From contig JAQSDW010000106.1 of NCBI GenBank assembly GCA_029946105.1, positions 1 through 39,355 of the forward strand: DNA of 39,355 bases. The letters are read 5' to 3'. Both the position numbers and the translations under genes were made by a program. Below, piece by piece: positions 1 to 7,961 of the stretch. The notes below the pieces were generated by a model. It was not told where the DNA came from. It worked only from the letters and a program-made list of their open reading frames with translations, and ran no database searches. Origin of the DNA: Reyranella sp. (GTDB lineage: Bacteria > Pseudomonadota > Alphaproteobacteria > Reyranellales > Reyranellaceae). Numbering within the stretch: the first letter of the stretch is position 1; every line of letters starts with the position of its first letter.

Positions 1-275
1 TGCGGCGCGATCGCGTCGAACACGTGCTTGTGGCCATAGGCCGGCAAGGCAATCAGGATCACCTCGGCGCCGGCAACCAGCTTCTCCGCACTGGTGGCAA
101 CAGCCGGCTTGAACGTGCCGTCGATCGCACCAGCAGCGACGAGCGGCTCGCCCATGGCCAGGGCTTTGGTGCGTTCGCCGGAGGGGGACCACAAAGTGGC
201 AGCATGTCCCTCTCGTTCGAGAAACGCCGCCATTCCAAACGCGATCGAACCCGCGCCGACGATGCCAACTTTCAT
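1..275 (-). CDS. Opine dehydrogenase-like NAD(P)-binding protein (N-terminal part, runs off window)
   Basis: The minus-strand frame opens with ATG at 275 and continues past base 1, giving about 91 residues. It begins MKVGIVGAGSIAFGMAAFLE, a Rossmann dinucleotide fold with the glycine signature GAGSIAFG at residues 7-14. Near the end lies LIALPAYGHKHVFDAIAP, which resembles the NAD-domain segment of octopine/nopaline dehydrogenases (family knowledge). Such enzymes reductively join an amino acid to a keto acid, or run the reverse oxidation. The start lies 12 bases after the stop of the FAD oxidoreductase, so the two are probably co-transcribed. The catalytic C-terminal domain is outside the window, so the substrate cannot be judged; a ketopantoate-reductase or glycerol-3-phosphate dehydrogenase relative is the alternative. 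Confidence 0.75.
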   Translation of the reverse strand, partial: MKVGIVGAGSIAFGMAAFLEREGHAATLWSPSGERTKALAMGEPLVAAGAIDGTFKPAVATSAEKLVAGAEVILIALPAYGHKHVFDAIAP

Positions 276-287
276 ATACTGCTTCCT

Positions 288-1613
288 CTACGCCAAGCGG
301 CGGTCGATCCAGTCGCGGGTGCGATACAAGGCGCCGATCAGGGGCAGATAGAGCGACGGGTCGCCGTTGTAGAGCGGATGCTCGGGAAACTCGCGGCCGT
401 CGAAGGCATTGATTGGCGCGTTGGAGCCGCCCGCGATCTTCCTGGCCGTCTGGGTGCCGAGATAGGTCATCATGGCGACGCCGTTGCCGTTGCAGGCGAG
501 CAGGTAATGCATGCCGTCGTCTTGGCCCATGTGCGACATCGAATCGAGCGCGAACGCGACGTTGCCCGTCCAGACATGCGTGATGCGGATGCCGTCGAGC
601 TGCGGGAAGCGGTCGATCATGTACTGGTACAGGATCGGCGCGCTCACTTCCGGCGCCGCCGCCGTGAAGCGGGCGCGACCACCGAAGATCAGGTGCTTGC
701 CGTCGGGCGAGGGTCGGTAATAAGTCAGTACGCGCTTGGTGTCGCCGATCGAGCGCTGCAGCGGGATGAGGTCTGTCGCCGGCATCGGCAGTTCTTCGGT
801 GGCGATGATGTGGCTCGCCACCGGCACGACGCGCATCTTCAGCTTCGGCGTCAGGTCGCCGGTATAGCCATTGGTCGCGATCACGACCTCGCGGCAGGCG
901 ATCGGGCCCCTGGCCGTCAGCACGCGCCAACCATTGCTGGTTTTCTCGATACGCTCGGCCTCGAGGTTGCCGCACAGCACGGCGCCTTGCGCGTGCGCGG
1001 CCTCGAGCAGGCCTTTGTAGTAGCGCGCCGGGTGGAGGTTGCCGCCGCTCTTCACGTACATGCCGCCGTAGTAATAGTCGGACGCCATCATCTCGCGCAC
1101 GCGCTCGCGCGGGATCATCTCGGCGCCGACATTGGCGTACTTGTTGAACATCTCGACCTTGCGCGCCTGGTCGTCGTGGTGCTTGGGCGTCCAGGCGCCG
1201 GTGAAGCGGCCGTTGGTGATCAGGCCGCAATCGATCTTCTCGCGCCCGATGATGTTGATCAGGGTCTGCAGCGAATCGGCGCCGCTGCCCAGGAACTCGG
1301 CCTTTTTGAGCTCGAATTCGGCCTCGACCTTCGGGTTCTTGCCGCCCAGGCCCTTGGCGATGTTGGTGCCGCCCGAGAGCATGCCGCCGTTGCGCGTCGA
1401 CGCGCCAATGCCGAACACGCCGCTTTCCAGCACGACGCACTCGATACCATTGCGGCGCAGTTCCAGTGCCGTCGACAGGCCGCCATAGCCTGCGCCCACG
1501 ATCGCCACGTCGGTCTTGGCCGGCGGATCGACGCTCAGCGCGTTGTTGGGCGTCCACGCCTCCCACCACCAGGGTTGCGCCTTGAACGCGGGATGGAAGA
1601 TGTCGCTGCGCAT
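288..1613 (-). CDS. FAD-dependent oxidoreductase, DAO/PuuB family (441 aa)
   Basis: This is a DAO-family flavoprotein that probably oxidises an amine or amino acid. After a leader with the segment PWWWEAW comes the FAD-binding fold DVAIVGAGYGGLSTALELRR (about residues 35-54), then ESGVFGIGASTRNGGMLSGG. The latter is the ASxRNGG pattern seen in gamma-glutamylputrescine oxidase (PuuB) and related imino-acid oxidases. Near the C-terminus HVWTGNVAFALDSMSHMG and the LLACNGNGVAMMTYLG segment form the second FAD-contacting region. Length is normal for the family. The ATG overlaps the stop of the upstream SDHAF4-like gene by one base (TGATG), implying translational coupling. With the opine-dehydrogenase-like gene just downstream, the pair may handle an N-substituted amino acid; that is inference. 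Confidence 0.85.
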   Translation of the reverse strand: MRSDIFHPAFKAQPWWWEAWTPNNALSVDPPAKTDVAIVGAGYGGLSTALELRRNGIECVVLESGVFGIGASTRNGGMLSGGTNIAKGLGGKNPKVEAEFELKKAEFLGSGADSLQTLINIIGREKIDCGLITNGRFTGAWTPKHHDDQARKVEMFNKYANVGAEMIPRERVREMMASDYYYGGMYVKSGGNLHPARYYKGLLEAAHAQGAVLCGNLEAERIEKTSNGWRVLTARGPIACREVVIATNGYTGDLTPKLKMRVVPVASHIIATEELPMPATDLIPLQRSIGDTKRVLTYYRPSPDGKHLIFGGRARFTAAAPEVSAPILYQYMIDRFPQLDGIRITHVWTGNVAFALDSMSHMGQDDGMHYLLACNGNGVAMMTYLGTQTARKIAGGSNAPINAFDGREFPEHPLYNGDPSLYLPLIGALYRTRDWIDRRLA

Positions 1614-1795
1614 CAGAAATCGGTCACTTTGCCGTTGAACTGCCAGTCGCCGTAGCGCGTCGGCTCCGGGCCGGGTGGGCCACCGATCTCCTCGACTTTC
1701 TTCGGCTTTTCCGGCGGCACGGGCTTTTCAGGCTCGGCCTTCACGGGTTCGGCCTTCGCGGGCTCGGGAGACGTGGACTTCGTTGCGTCGGACAT
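1613..1795 (-). CDS. SDHAF4-like succinate dehydrogenase assembly factor (DUF1674)
   Basis: Small hydrophilic protein of 60 residues (72 if a GTG at 1831 is used). The first half is a low-complexity run of Lys, Pro and Glu. The C-terminus [21 protein letters not shown], followed by KVTDF, matches the conserved core of DUF1674 ([23 protein letters not shown]). In eukaryotes this family is SDHAF4, which binds the flavinylated SDH flavoprotein subunit before assembly. In alphaproteobacteria the gene commonly lies near htpX, and here it is divergent from htpX with about 60 bases between starts. I prefer the ATG at 1795 (MSDATKST); neither start has a convincing ribosome-binding site. Its stop overlaps the oxidoreductase start. 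Confidence 0.82.
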   Translation of the reverse strand: MSDATKSTSPEPAKAEPVKAEPEKPVPPEKPKKVEEIGGPPGPEPTRYGDWQFNGKVTDF

Positions 1796-1854
1796 GCCGG
1801 CATGATGCCCCGGACCACCTTGATTCGCCACAGTTGGAGACCATCTTTCCGGCC

Positions 1855-2799
1855 ATGAACTACTTCAAGACTGCTCTCCTTCTCGCGGCCCTCACCGGCT
1901 TCGTCCTGGTCGCAGGCTATCTGCTGGGCGGCCAATCCGGCCTCGTCATCGCCCTCGTGGCGGCGCTTGGCATGAACCTGTTCGCCTACTGGAACAGCGA
2001 CAAGATGGTGCTGCGCATGAGCAACGCGCAGGAGGTCGGGCCCAACGACGCTCCCGAGCTCTACGGCATCGTCCAGAGCCTGGCCGAGCGCGCCGGCCTG
2101 CCGATGCCGCGCGTCTACCTCATCGACGAGGAGCAGCCCAACGCTTTCGCCACCGGCCGCAATCCCGAGAACGCCGCGGTTGCCGCGACCACGGGCCTGC
2201 TGCGCCACCTGAGCCGCGAGGAGATCACCGGCGTGATGGCGCATGAGCTGAGCCACGTCCGCCACCGCGACACGCTGATCATGACCATTGCCGCCACCCT
2301 CGCAGGCGCCATCGGCATGCTGGCGAGCTTCGGCGGGCTGATGGGCGGCGGCCGCGGTTCGGACGGCCGGCCGCTGGTCAATCCGATCGTGGCCATCGCC
2401 GCCATGATCCTGGCGCCGCTCGCCGCCGGACTGGTGCAGATGGCGATCAGCCGCGGCCGCGAATTCGAGGCCGATCGCATGGGCGCGGAAATCTCCGGCC
2501 AGCCGCTGTGGCTCGCCTCGGCGCTGGCCAAGCTTCATGCCGGCACCCAGCAGATCCCCAACCAGGCAGCCGAAGCCAATCCGGCGACCGCGCATATGTA
2601 CATCGCCAATCCGCTCTCGGCCGGCGGCATGGCCAGCCTGTTCTCGACCCATCCGCCGATGGAGGAACGTATCGCGCGTCTTGAGGCGATGACGGGGTCG
2701 GCAAGTGACGCCCGTCCGGCGCGTTCGAGCGTGCCGCCGTCGCGGCCGAGCCCGTGGGCTGCCGCGCCGCAAACGCCACGCCGCGGTCCGTGGGGCTAA
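1855..2799 (+). CDS. htpX: HtpX zinc metalloprotease (M48B), membrane protein
   Basis: HtpX is an inner-membrane protease acting in membrane protein quality control. The protein has 314 residues from the ATG at 1855; the open frame extends upstream but [15 protein letters not shown] is the typical N-terminus. Two membrane helices cover about residues 5-22 and 27-46. The zinc motif HELSH is at 130-134, with a further Glu ligand in [12 protein letters not shown] near 200. Two more hydrophobic stretches flank the catalytic helix region. The segment [15 protein letters not shown] is the usual C-terminal signature. A Pro/Arg-rich tail ([11 protein letters not shown] onward) follows and is longer than in E. 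coli. GGAG about 16 bases upstream is a weak ribosome-binding site. It ends 11 bases from the convergent rmuC. Confidence 0.95.
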   Translation: MNYFKTALLLAALTGFVLVAGYLLGGQSGLVIALVAALGMNLFAYWNSDKMVLRMSNAQEVGPNDAPELYGIVQSLAERAGLPMPRVYLIDEEQPNAFATGRNPENAAVAATTGLLRHLSREEITGVMAHELSHVRHRDTLIMTIAATLAGAIGMLASFGGLMGGGRGSDGRPLVNPIVAIAAMILAPLAAGLVQMAISRGREFEADRMGAEISGQPLWLASALAKLHAGTQQIPNQAAEANPATAHMYIANPLSAGGMASLFSTHPPMEERIARLEAMTGSASDARPARSSVPPSRPSPWAAAPQTPRRGPWG

Positions 2800-2811
2800 A
2801 AATTTTGGCCC
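2793..2811. terminator. Near-palindrome at the htpX/rmuC convergent junction
   Basis: GGGCTAAAA (2793-2801) pairs with TTTTGGCCC (2803-2811), with one G-T pair. It overlaps the htpX stop and touches the rmuC stop. In RNA only the outer six to eight pairs could form. The A and T runs on either side would suit a compact bidirectional terminator. Function is inferred from position and symmetry only. Confidence 0.35.
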
Positions 2812-4613
2812 TAATCGGTTGGCATCACACTAGATGTTGGTTCTGGCACATCGACAACCCCGAGCACTTTCTGCGCCTCGATTGTGCCCATCGTGACTGC
2901 CTCGACGTCGCCGAGGCGTCTATTCATGACTCGCGTGCGGGTACCCAAGTCATCGACGGTCTTCAGAGAAGTCTCGAGCTGAGTTTGTAGCTTTGCCACG
3001 ACAGCGCCGTACTTTCCAAACTCTGTTTTGACGGCGCTGAGCACATTCCAAACCTCTGCGGAGCGCTTTTGTACCGCAACAGCCCGAAGTGCCATTCGGA
3101 ACGCCGACAGCATTGCTAGTAATGTTGTCGGCCCCGCAATCGCAACGCGATGCTTCTCTAATAAGCTTTCCGCAAGGCCCGGCCGCCGAATTGCCTCCGC
3201 GTACAACCCCTCCGTCGGCAGAAAGAGAATGGCGATGTCAGTTGTTTGCGGCGGATTCACATACTTATCGCCGATGTCCTTAGCAAAAAGACGAACGCGC
3301 GCTTCAAGGTTGGCCTCTGCCACCGCAATGGCATCCAGATCAGTATTGTCGGCAGCTTCCCGGAGCCTTTCGTAATCTTCTATGGGGAACTTCGAATCAA
3401 TTGGCAGGAGAACATCATCATCCGTCTCAGGACCCGGCAGACGTAACGCGAACTCCACTCTCTCTTGGGAATTCCTTTTGACTTGGGCGTTTGTAATATA
3501 CTGACTGGGCGAGAACATCTGCTCCATCAACGCGCCGAGTTGCACTTCGCCGTAGACACCTCGTGTCTTCACGTTTGCTAGGACGCGCTTTAGGTCACCA
3601 ACGCCGTCGGCCAGCTTTTGCATTTCACCAAGGCCACGATAGACCTGCTCAAGTTGGTCGCTAACGAGCTTGAAGGAAGAGGTGAGTCTTTCCTGCAAGG
3701 TCTTCTGCAGCTGCTCGTCGACCGTCTTCCGAATCTCCTCAAGCTTATCAATATTACTTTGTTGCAGGCCACTAAGCCGCTCTTCCACTGCCAACTTAAG
3801 TGCTTCGCCTGCCTCTTGGTGCTTCTGCGTTAGTTGAAGCATTGTCTGATCGACAGCAGCCAACCTTTCCTTCTGATGCTCGCTCATTTGGTTAATGGTC
3901 GTGGCCAACCCTTCACCTAAACGCTTAAAGATGCCTCCGATTTCCTCGCGCAAGTCGGCGCTCGATTTAGCTGCCGCCTCCGCCGTCTGCCCCAGCTTAG
4001 TGTCAATCGCCAAACCAAGATTAGAATGCTTTTCTTCGAGCGTCTTAGTGAGACTTGCCATTGCGGTGTTGAGTCCTTCGCTAGCGTCAGTGAGACGTTT
4101 GCCAAAGCTCTCAAACTGAAGTTCCTGCGTTGCCCGTTGTTCGGCGGCGACACTCAGGACCCCTTCTTGCAATTTCTGAACGCTATTAGTGACTTCCTCA
4201 CGGAGTTCTCGCCCCGCCTTTGCTTGCGCTTCCGCCTGATCATCCAAGCGCTTAGAGATTGTCTCCCGAAGCTTCTCACGGTTGGTCTCGGCTTCAGTCG
4301 CCATGCGATTTAGTTCAAGATCCAACTTGGAGTTGATCTCTTCGCGGAATTTCTTGAGTTCTCCTAGTGTTTCGCCGCGAAAATCGCGGAGGTTAGTTCC
4401 GAGCTCTTGGCGCTGCCCGCGTGTTTCATTCTCGATTACTTGGCGGATCCGGTCGCCTTCCGCCCTCAGTAAGTCAACGAATCGCTCTTCAGAAGGGGTG
4501 GATGCTGACTGTCTCCGTCCTAGGACGACCGGTATGACAATTGCCGCCACGATGGCGAGCAACACCAAGCCGACGCTTATCCAAAGAATTGATTCCGGCA
4601 AGGGTGTCCCCAA
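2811..4613 (-). CDS. rmuC: RmuC-family DNA recombination protein (600 aa)
   Basis: RmuC proteins limit inversion-type rearrangements at short inverted repeats and carry a nuclease-like fold (family knowledge). An N-terminal membrane helix covers about residues 9-31 (ILWISVGLVLLAIVAAIVIP). Then comes a long Glu/Lys/Gln-rich coiled coil to about residue 290. The RmuC domain follows: GVGDLKRVLANVKTRGVYGE, QLGALMEQMFSPSQY, LLPIDSKFPIEDYERL, DIAILFLPTEGLYAEAI and GPTTLLAMLSAFRMA. No ATG lies near the start; the frame opens with TTG at 4613, and a TTG four codons later has GGGGA five bases before it. The gene is about half G+C (three lines counted by hand gave 47, 48 and 53%) with codon use unlike its neighbours, suggesting transfer. 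Confidence 0.93.
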   Translation of the reverse strand: MGTPLPESILWISVGLVLLAIVAAIVIPVVLGRRQSASTPSEERFVDLLRAEGDRIRQVIENETRGQRQELGTNLRDFRGETLGELKKFREEINSKLDLELNRMATEAETNREKLRETISKRLDDQAEAQAKAGRELREEVTNSVQKLQEGVLSVAAEQRATQELQFESFGKRLTDASEGLNTAMASLTKTLEEKHSNLGLAIDTKLGQTAEAAAKSSADLREEIGGIFKRLGEGLATTINQMSEHQKERLAAVDQTMLQLTQKHQEAGEALKLAVEERLSGLQQSNIDKLEEIRKTVDEQLQKTLQERLTSSFKLVSDQLEQVYRGLGEMQKLADGVGDLKRVLANVKTRGVYGEVQLGALMEQMFSPSQYITNAQVKRNSQERVEFALRLPGPETDDDVLLPIDSKFPIEDYERLREAADNTDLDAIAVAEANLEARVRLFAKDIGDKYVNPPQTTDIAILFLPTEGLYAEAIRRPGLAESLLEKHRVAIAGPTTLLAMLSAFRMALRAVAVQKRSAEVWNVLSAVKTEFGKYGAVVAKLQTQLETSLKTVDDLGTRTRVMNRRLGDVEAVTMGTIEAQKVLGVVDVPEPTSSVMPTD

Positions 4614-4740
4614 GGTTTGTCGAACGGCACAGTTTAGCGCTAAGGCTCGTCAAGGCTTAGCGGCTTCTATCTGATATTGGGGGAGAACCTGTAAAATGGG
4701 CGACCTCGACAAGTCCGTTGGCACCCATTAATCCAAGCTC
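4614..4740. other. Gap between divergent rmuC and the HAD gene; 11-codon mini-ORF
   Basis: This short divergent gap keeps the AT-richer composition of rmuC in its left half. It holds a perfect 10-bp palindrome TTAGCGCTAA at 4634-4643. An 11-codon open frame at 4696-4731 (MGDLDKSVGTH) is preceded by GGGAG at 4681-4685 and stops nine bases before the HAD start. No confident -35/-10 pair is visible. Confidence 0.35.
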
Positions 4741-5442
4741 ATGCCGCTCCAAAACCCACCGTCCCACGACCCTGATGTCTGGCTGTTCGACCTCGACAAC
4801 ACGCTTTATCCGGCGCGCTGCAACCTGTTCGCCCAGATCGACGTGCGCATCGGCCGCTATATCTCCGACTGGCTGAAAGTAACGCCGGAAGAGGCTCGGG
4901 TCGTGCAGAAGGCGTATTGGCGCGACCACGGCACCTCGATGCGCGGCATGATGAGCCTGCACGGTGTCGATCCCACCCACTATCTCGACTACGTCCACGA
5001 CATCGACTATTCGCCGGTCGAGGCCAACCCTGCACTCGAGGCCTCTCTCAAGGCGTTGCCGGGCCGCAAGATCATCTTCACCGCCGGCGACGTGCCGCAT
5101 GCCGAGCGCGTCATGGAGCGGTTGGGCGTGGCGCATCATTTCGAGGCCATCTTCGACATCGTGGCGGGCGAATACTGGCCCAAGCCGCATCCACAGATCT
5201 ACGATGCCCTCGTGAAGAAGCATGGGTTCGATCCGACGCGCGCCGCCTTCGCCGACGACATCGCCGTCAACCTCAAGCCTGCGGCCGACATGGGCATGCG
5301 CACGGTGTGGATCCGCACCGACGAGAGCGTGAAGCGCGCGGCCGACCTCAACCTCGACCACATCCACCACCAGACCGACGATCTCGCGACGTGGCTCGCC
5401 GAGTGGCTGGCGGCGCGGAACAAGACCGGGAGCAAAGCGTGA
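4741..5442 (+). CDS. HAD-superfamily pyrimidine 5'-nucleotidase
   Basis: The product has 233 residues and probably dephosphorylates a (pyrimidine) nucleoside monophosphate, like yeast SDT1/PHM8-type enzymes. HAD motif I is DLDNTLY with Asp17 and Asp19, motif II is IIFTAGD, the motif III lysine lies in KPHPQIY, and motif IV is FADDIAVNL. The segment YPARCNLFAQIDVRIGRYI and the cap sequence YWRDHGTSMRGMM are typical of the bacterial pyrimidine 5'-nucleotidase subgroup. No clear ribosome-binding site precedes the ATG. Its TGA overlaps the GTG of the ketopantoate-reductase-like gene (GTGA), so the two are coupled. The true substrate is not provable from sequence. Confidence 0.88.
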   Translation: MPLQNPPSHDPDVWLFDLDNTLYPARCNLFAQIDVRIGRYISDWLKVTPEEARVVQKAYWRDHGTSMRGMMSLHGVDPTHYLDYVHDIDYSPVEANPALEASLKALPGRKIIFTAGDVPHAERVMERLGVAHHFEAIFDIVAGEYWPKPHPQIYDALVKKHGFDPTRAAFADDIAVNLKPAADMGMRTVWIRTDESVKRAADLNLDHIHHQTDDLATWLAEWLAARNKTGSKA

Positions 5443-6371
5443 AGATCCTGATTCTCGGCGCCGGCGCGGTCGGCGGTTACTGGGGCGCGCGCCTGCATCA
5501 GGCCGGCATCGACGTCACCTTCCTGCTGCGCGAGAAGCGCGCGGAGAAGGTGCGCAAGGAAGGCCTGATCGTGAAAAGCCCGAAGGGCGATGCGGTCCTG
5601 CCGGTCAAGGTCGTGACCAAAGGCAGTGAAGGCGGGCCCTATGATGTCGTCGTGCTGGCCTGCAAGGCCTACGACCTCGACTCGGCGATGGATTCGATCG
5701 CGCCGGCGATCGGGGCCAATACGACCATCGTGCCGATGCTGAATGGCCACGCCCACTTCGCGACCCTTGACGGCAAGTTCGGCGAAGCACGGGTCGCGGG
5801 TGGCCTCGCCCGCATCTCCGGCATGCTGGGCTCCAACGGCGAGATCCTGCATTCCGGCGCCTCGGGCGTGTCCTTCGGCGAGCGCGACGGCAAGCCCGCG
5901 CGCGCTTCTCTCGTCGGCCTCGACGCCGCCTGCAGGAAGGCCGGCATCGACGGCGGCATCAATACCAACATCAACCAGGATCTCTGGGACAAGTGGATCA
6001 TGCTGTCGACGATCGCCGGCATGTGCGCGTCGATGCGCGGCACGATTGGCGACATCATGGAGGCCGAGGACGGCGCTGCCATTGTCGCCGAGACCCTGGA
6101 GGAGAGCCGCAAGGTGGCCGCGGCCGAGGGCCATGCGCCGAGCGACAAGGTCGTCGCCAGCCTCCAGTCCATGCTGACGGCCAAAGGCTCCAAGGCGGTG
6201 GCGTCGATCCTGGGCGACATGGAGAAGGGCGGCGCGGCCGAGGGCAAGCAGATCGTCGGCGACATGCTGGGCCGGGCCCGCAAGCACGGCATCGCCGCGC
6301 CCAACCTGCGCTTCGCCTATGCCCACCTGCAGGCCTACGAGGCGCGCCGCGCGCGCGGCGGCCTGAAGTAG
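5439..6371 (+). CDS. Ketopantoate reductase family protein, paralog 1 (GTG start)
   Basis: This NADP-dependent 2-dehydropantoate 2-reductase (PanE/ApbA) family member has 310 residues. It starts at GTG 5439, overlapping the previous stop, with VKILILGAGAVGGYWGARLH giving the Rossmann glycine motif. The segment DVVVLACKAYDLDSAMDSIAP and the catalytic-lysine region NQDLWDKWIML are typical of the family. The loop after the NG signature reads MLNGHAHFATLDGKFG, whereas paralog 2 has the usual LLNGMRHLDTLDARFG, so this copy has diverged at the substrate side. It is followed 17 bases later by paralog 2. More than half of the residues look identical between the two by eye. The true substrate may be a 2-oxo acid other than ketopantoate. 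Confidence 0.87.
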   Translation: MKILILGAGAVGGYWGARLHQAGIDVTFLLREKRAEKVRKEGLIVKSPKGDAVLPVKVVTKGSEGGPYDVVVLACKAYDLDSAMDSIAPAIGANTTIVPMLNGHAHFATLDGKFGEARVAGGLARISGMLGSNGEILHSGASGVSFGERDGKPARASLVGLDAACRKAGIDGGINTNINQDLWDKWIMLSTIAGMCASMRGTIGDIMEAEDGAAIVAETLEESRKVAAAEGHAPSDKVVASLQSMLTAKGSKAVASILGDMEKGGAAEGKQIVGDMLGRARKHGIAAPNLRFAYAHLQAYEARRARGGLK

Positions 6372-6388
6372 TTTTTTAGGAGTTCTCC

Positions 6389-7315
6389 ATGAAGATCCTG
6401 ATCCTCGGCGCCGGCGCGATCGGCGGCTATGTCGGTGGGCGCCTGCATCAGAGCGGCGCCGACGTGACCTTCCTCGTGCGCGAGAAGCGCAACGAGGCGC
6501 TGCAGCGTGACGGCCTGGTGATCAAGAGCACCAAGGGCGACATCACTCAGAAGGTGAAGACCGTCACGAAGGCCAGCGAAGGCGGCCCGTACGATGTCAT
6601 CCTGCTGACCTGCAAGGCTTACGATCTCGATTCGGCGATGGACGCCATCGCCCCGGCGGTCGGCGCCAACACCACTGTTGTGCCGCTGCTGAACGGCATG
6701 CGCCATCTCGACACGCTCGATGCCCGTTTTGGCGCGGCCAAGGTGGTGGGCGGTCTGGCAAGGGTCGGCGTCGCCATGAACGGCGAAGGCCATATCCTGC
6801 ACACGAGCCCCTTCGCCGCGATTTCCTTCGGCGAGCGCGACGGCAAGCCTGCGCGCGCTGCACTGGCCGAGCTCGATGCCGCGATCAAGAAGTCGGGCGT
6901 CGACGGCGGCCTGAACGCCTGCATCGTCCAGGATCTCTGGGACAAGTGGATCATGCTCTGCACGCTGGCGGCGACCTGCTGCCTGATGCGGGGCGCCTCG
7001 GGCGATATCCTCGAAGCCGACGAAGGCCGGGCGATCGTGCTGGAGACGGTCGACGAAGGTCGCAAGGTGGCGGCTGCTGCGGGCCACGATCCCGGCGAGA
7101 AGGGCATCGCCACCGTTCGCTCGTTCCTGACCGTGAAGGGCTCGAAATTCACCGCCTCGATGCTGCACGACCTCGAGAAGGGCGCGATGGTCGAAGCCGA
7201 CCACATCGTGGGCGACATGATCGCACGCGCGAAGAATGCCGGCATCGCCACGCCGAACCTGCGCATGGCCTATGCACACCTGCAGGTCTATCTGCACCGC
7301 CGCCCGCAGGCTTGA
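6389..7315 (+). CDS. Ketopantoate reductase family protein, paralog 2
   Basis: This 308-residue protein of the PanE/ApbA family begins MKILILGAGAIGGYVGGRLH, with AGGAG eight bases before the ATG. It keeps the regular motifs: the Rossmann GAGAIGGY, LLTCKAYDLDSAMDAIAPA, LLNGMRHLDTLD, and VQDLWDKWIMLCTLAA with the proton-donor lysine. It is a tandem duplicate of the preceding gene, including the shared segments SFGERDGKPARA and GNTT-like SGANTT variants around residues 90 and 150. If either copy makes pantoate for coenzyme A, this more canonical one is the better candidate. No other pantothenate gene is nearby, so the pathway assignment stays open. Confidence 0.87.
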   Translation: MKILILGAGAIGGYVGGRLHQSGADVTFLVREKRNEALQRDGLVIKSTKGDITQKVKTVTKASEGGPYDVILLTCKAYDLDSAMDAIAPAVGANTTVVPLLNGMRHLDTLDARFGAAKVVGGLARVGVAMNGEGHILHTSPFAAISFGERDGKPARAALAELDAAIKKSGVDGGLNACIVQDLWDKWIMLCTLAATCCLMRGASGDILEADEGRAIVLETVDEGRKVAAAAGHDPGEKGIATVRSFLTVKGSKFTASMLHDLEKGAMVEADHIVGDMIARAKNAGIATPNLRMAYAHLQVYLHRRPQA

Positions 7316-7384
7316 ATTCCGGCCCGGCCATCGCCATCTCTCGGGGGATGGTGAACATGGCCGCTCAATCGCTGGAGACGCGAC

Positions 7385-7409
7385 GGAACTTTCCGATCGC
7401 ACACGCGTA
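7385..7409 (+). promoter_or_regulatory. Candidate EcfG-type (general stress) promoter upstream of rnk
   Basis: GGAAC at 7385-7389 and CGTA at 7406-7409 are separated by exactly 16 bases. The alphaproteobacterial EcfG consensus is GGAAC-N16/17-CGTT, so the only difference is the last base. Transcription would start about 7415 and leave a leader of roughly 110 bases before rnk. An ecfG homologue is in the same window (25203). Confidence 0.5.
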
Positions 7410-7412
7410 AAC

Positions 7413-7441
7413 CCGAGCCGGCCTTCGTGTCCCGGCTTCGG
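7413..7441 (+). terminator. GC-rich hairpin between panE-like operon and rnk
   Basis: CCGA+GCCGG (7413-7421) pairs with CCGGC+TCGG (7432-7441), with a one-base bulge. There is no following T run. It may end the upstream operon or structure the rnk leader. Confidence 0.3.
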
Positions 7442-7524
7442 GGTACGCACATCGCCCGCAGGGGTGACCATCCACCTTTATTCGATATTTTTCAGCATAT
7501 AGCTGGCTGCAGCAGGAGAGACCG

Positions 7525-7935
7525 ATGTCCGATCTCGTCCGGAACCGCTCGGTTCCCCAGATCATCGTGAGCGACACCGACTATGAGCGGCTGACGAGCC
7601 TTGCCACCGCCTCTCTCGAACGTCTGCCCGAGGTCGCGCAGGAACTGCTCTCCGAGATGGAGCGCGCCAAGATCGTGCACGATCAGCAGCTGCCTGCCGA
7701 CGTCGTTCGCATGGGCTCGACGGTGACCTTTCGCTCCGACGACGGCCACAAGCGGCGGATGATGCTCGTCTATCCGGTCGACGAGGACGTCACGCTGCAC
7801 AAGATCTCGGTGATGACCCCGGTCGGCGCCGCGCTGATCGGCCTGGGGGAAGACCAGTCGATCAGCTGGACGGCACGCGACGGCCGCCGCCACGAGCTGA
7901 CGGTGATGAGGGTCGAAAACCCGAAAGCCACTTGA
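7525..7935 (+). CDS. rnk: Rnk-type nucleoside diphosphate kinase regulator (GreA/GreB C-terminal fold)
   Basis: The protein has 136 residues. Rnk-family proteins carry a short N-terminal coiled coil and the FKBP-like GreA/GreB C-terminal domain, and bind near the RNA polymerase secondary channel. The N-terminal part PQIIVSDTDYERLTSLATAS is the Rnk signature. The C-terminal domain includes VVRMGSTVTFRSDDG, RMMLVYPVDED, ISVMTPVGAALIGLGEDQSI and RRHELTVMRVENP. The GreA transcript-cleavage acidic tip is absent, as expected for Rnk. AGGAGA seven bases before the ATG is a strong ribosome-binding site. It stands alone after a 209-base gap holding an EcfG-like promoter, so stress control is plausible. 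Confidence 0.92.
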   Translation: MSDLVRNRSVPQIIVSDTDYERLTSLATASLERLPEVAQELLSEMERAKIVHDQQLPADVVRMGSTVTFRSDDGHKRRMMLVYPVDEDVTLHKISVMTPVGAALIGLGEDQSISWTARDGRRHELTVMRVENPKAT

Positions 7936-7961
7936 TCGGGCCCGCTCGGTCGGGTGGGCGT

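Noticed and set aside
24..1655. Long plus-strand open frame (543 codons) opposite the FAD oxidoreductase
   Set aside because: It is antisense to a gene with clear FAD motifs; its His/Arg/Ala-rich translation has no recognisable domain. This is usual for G+C-rich DNA.
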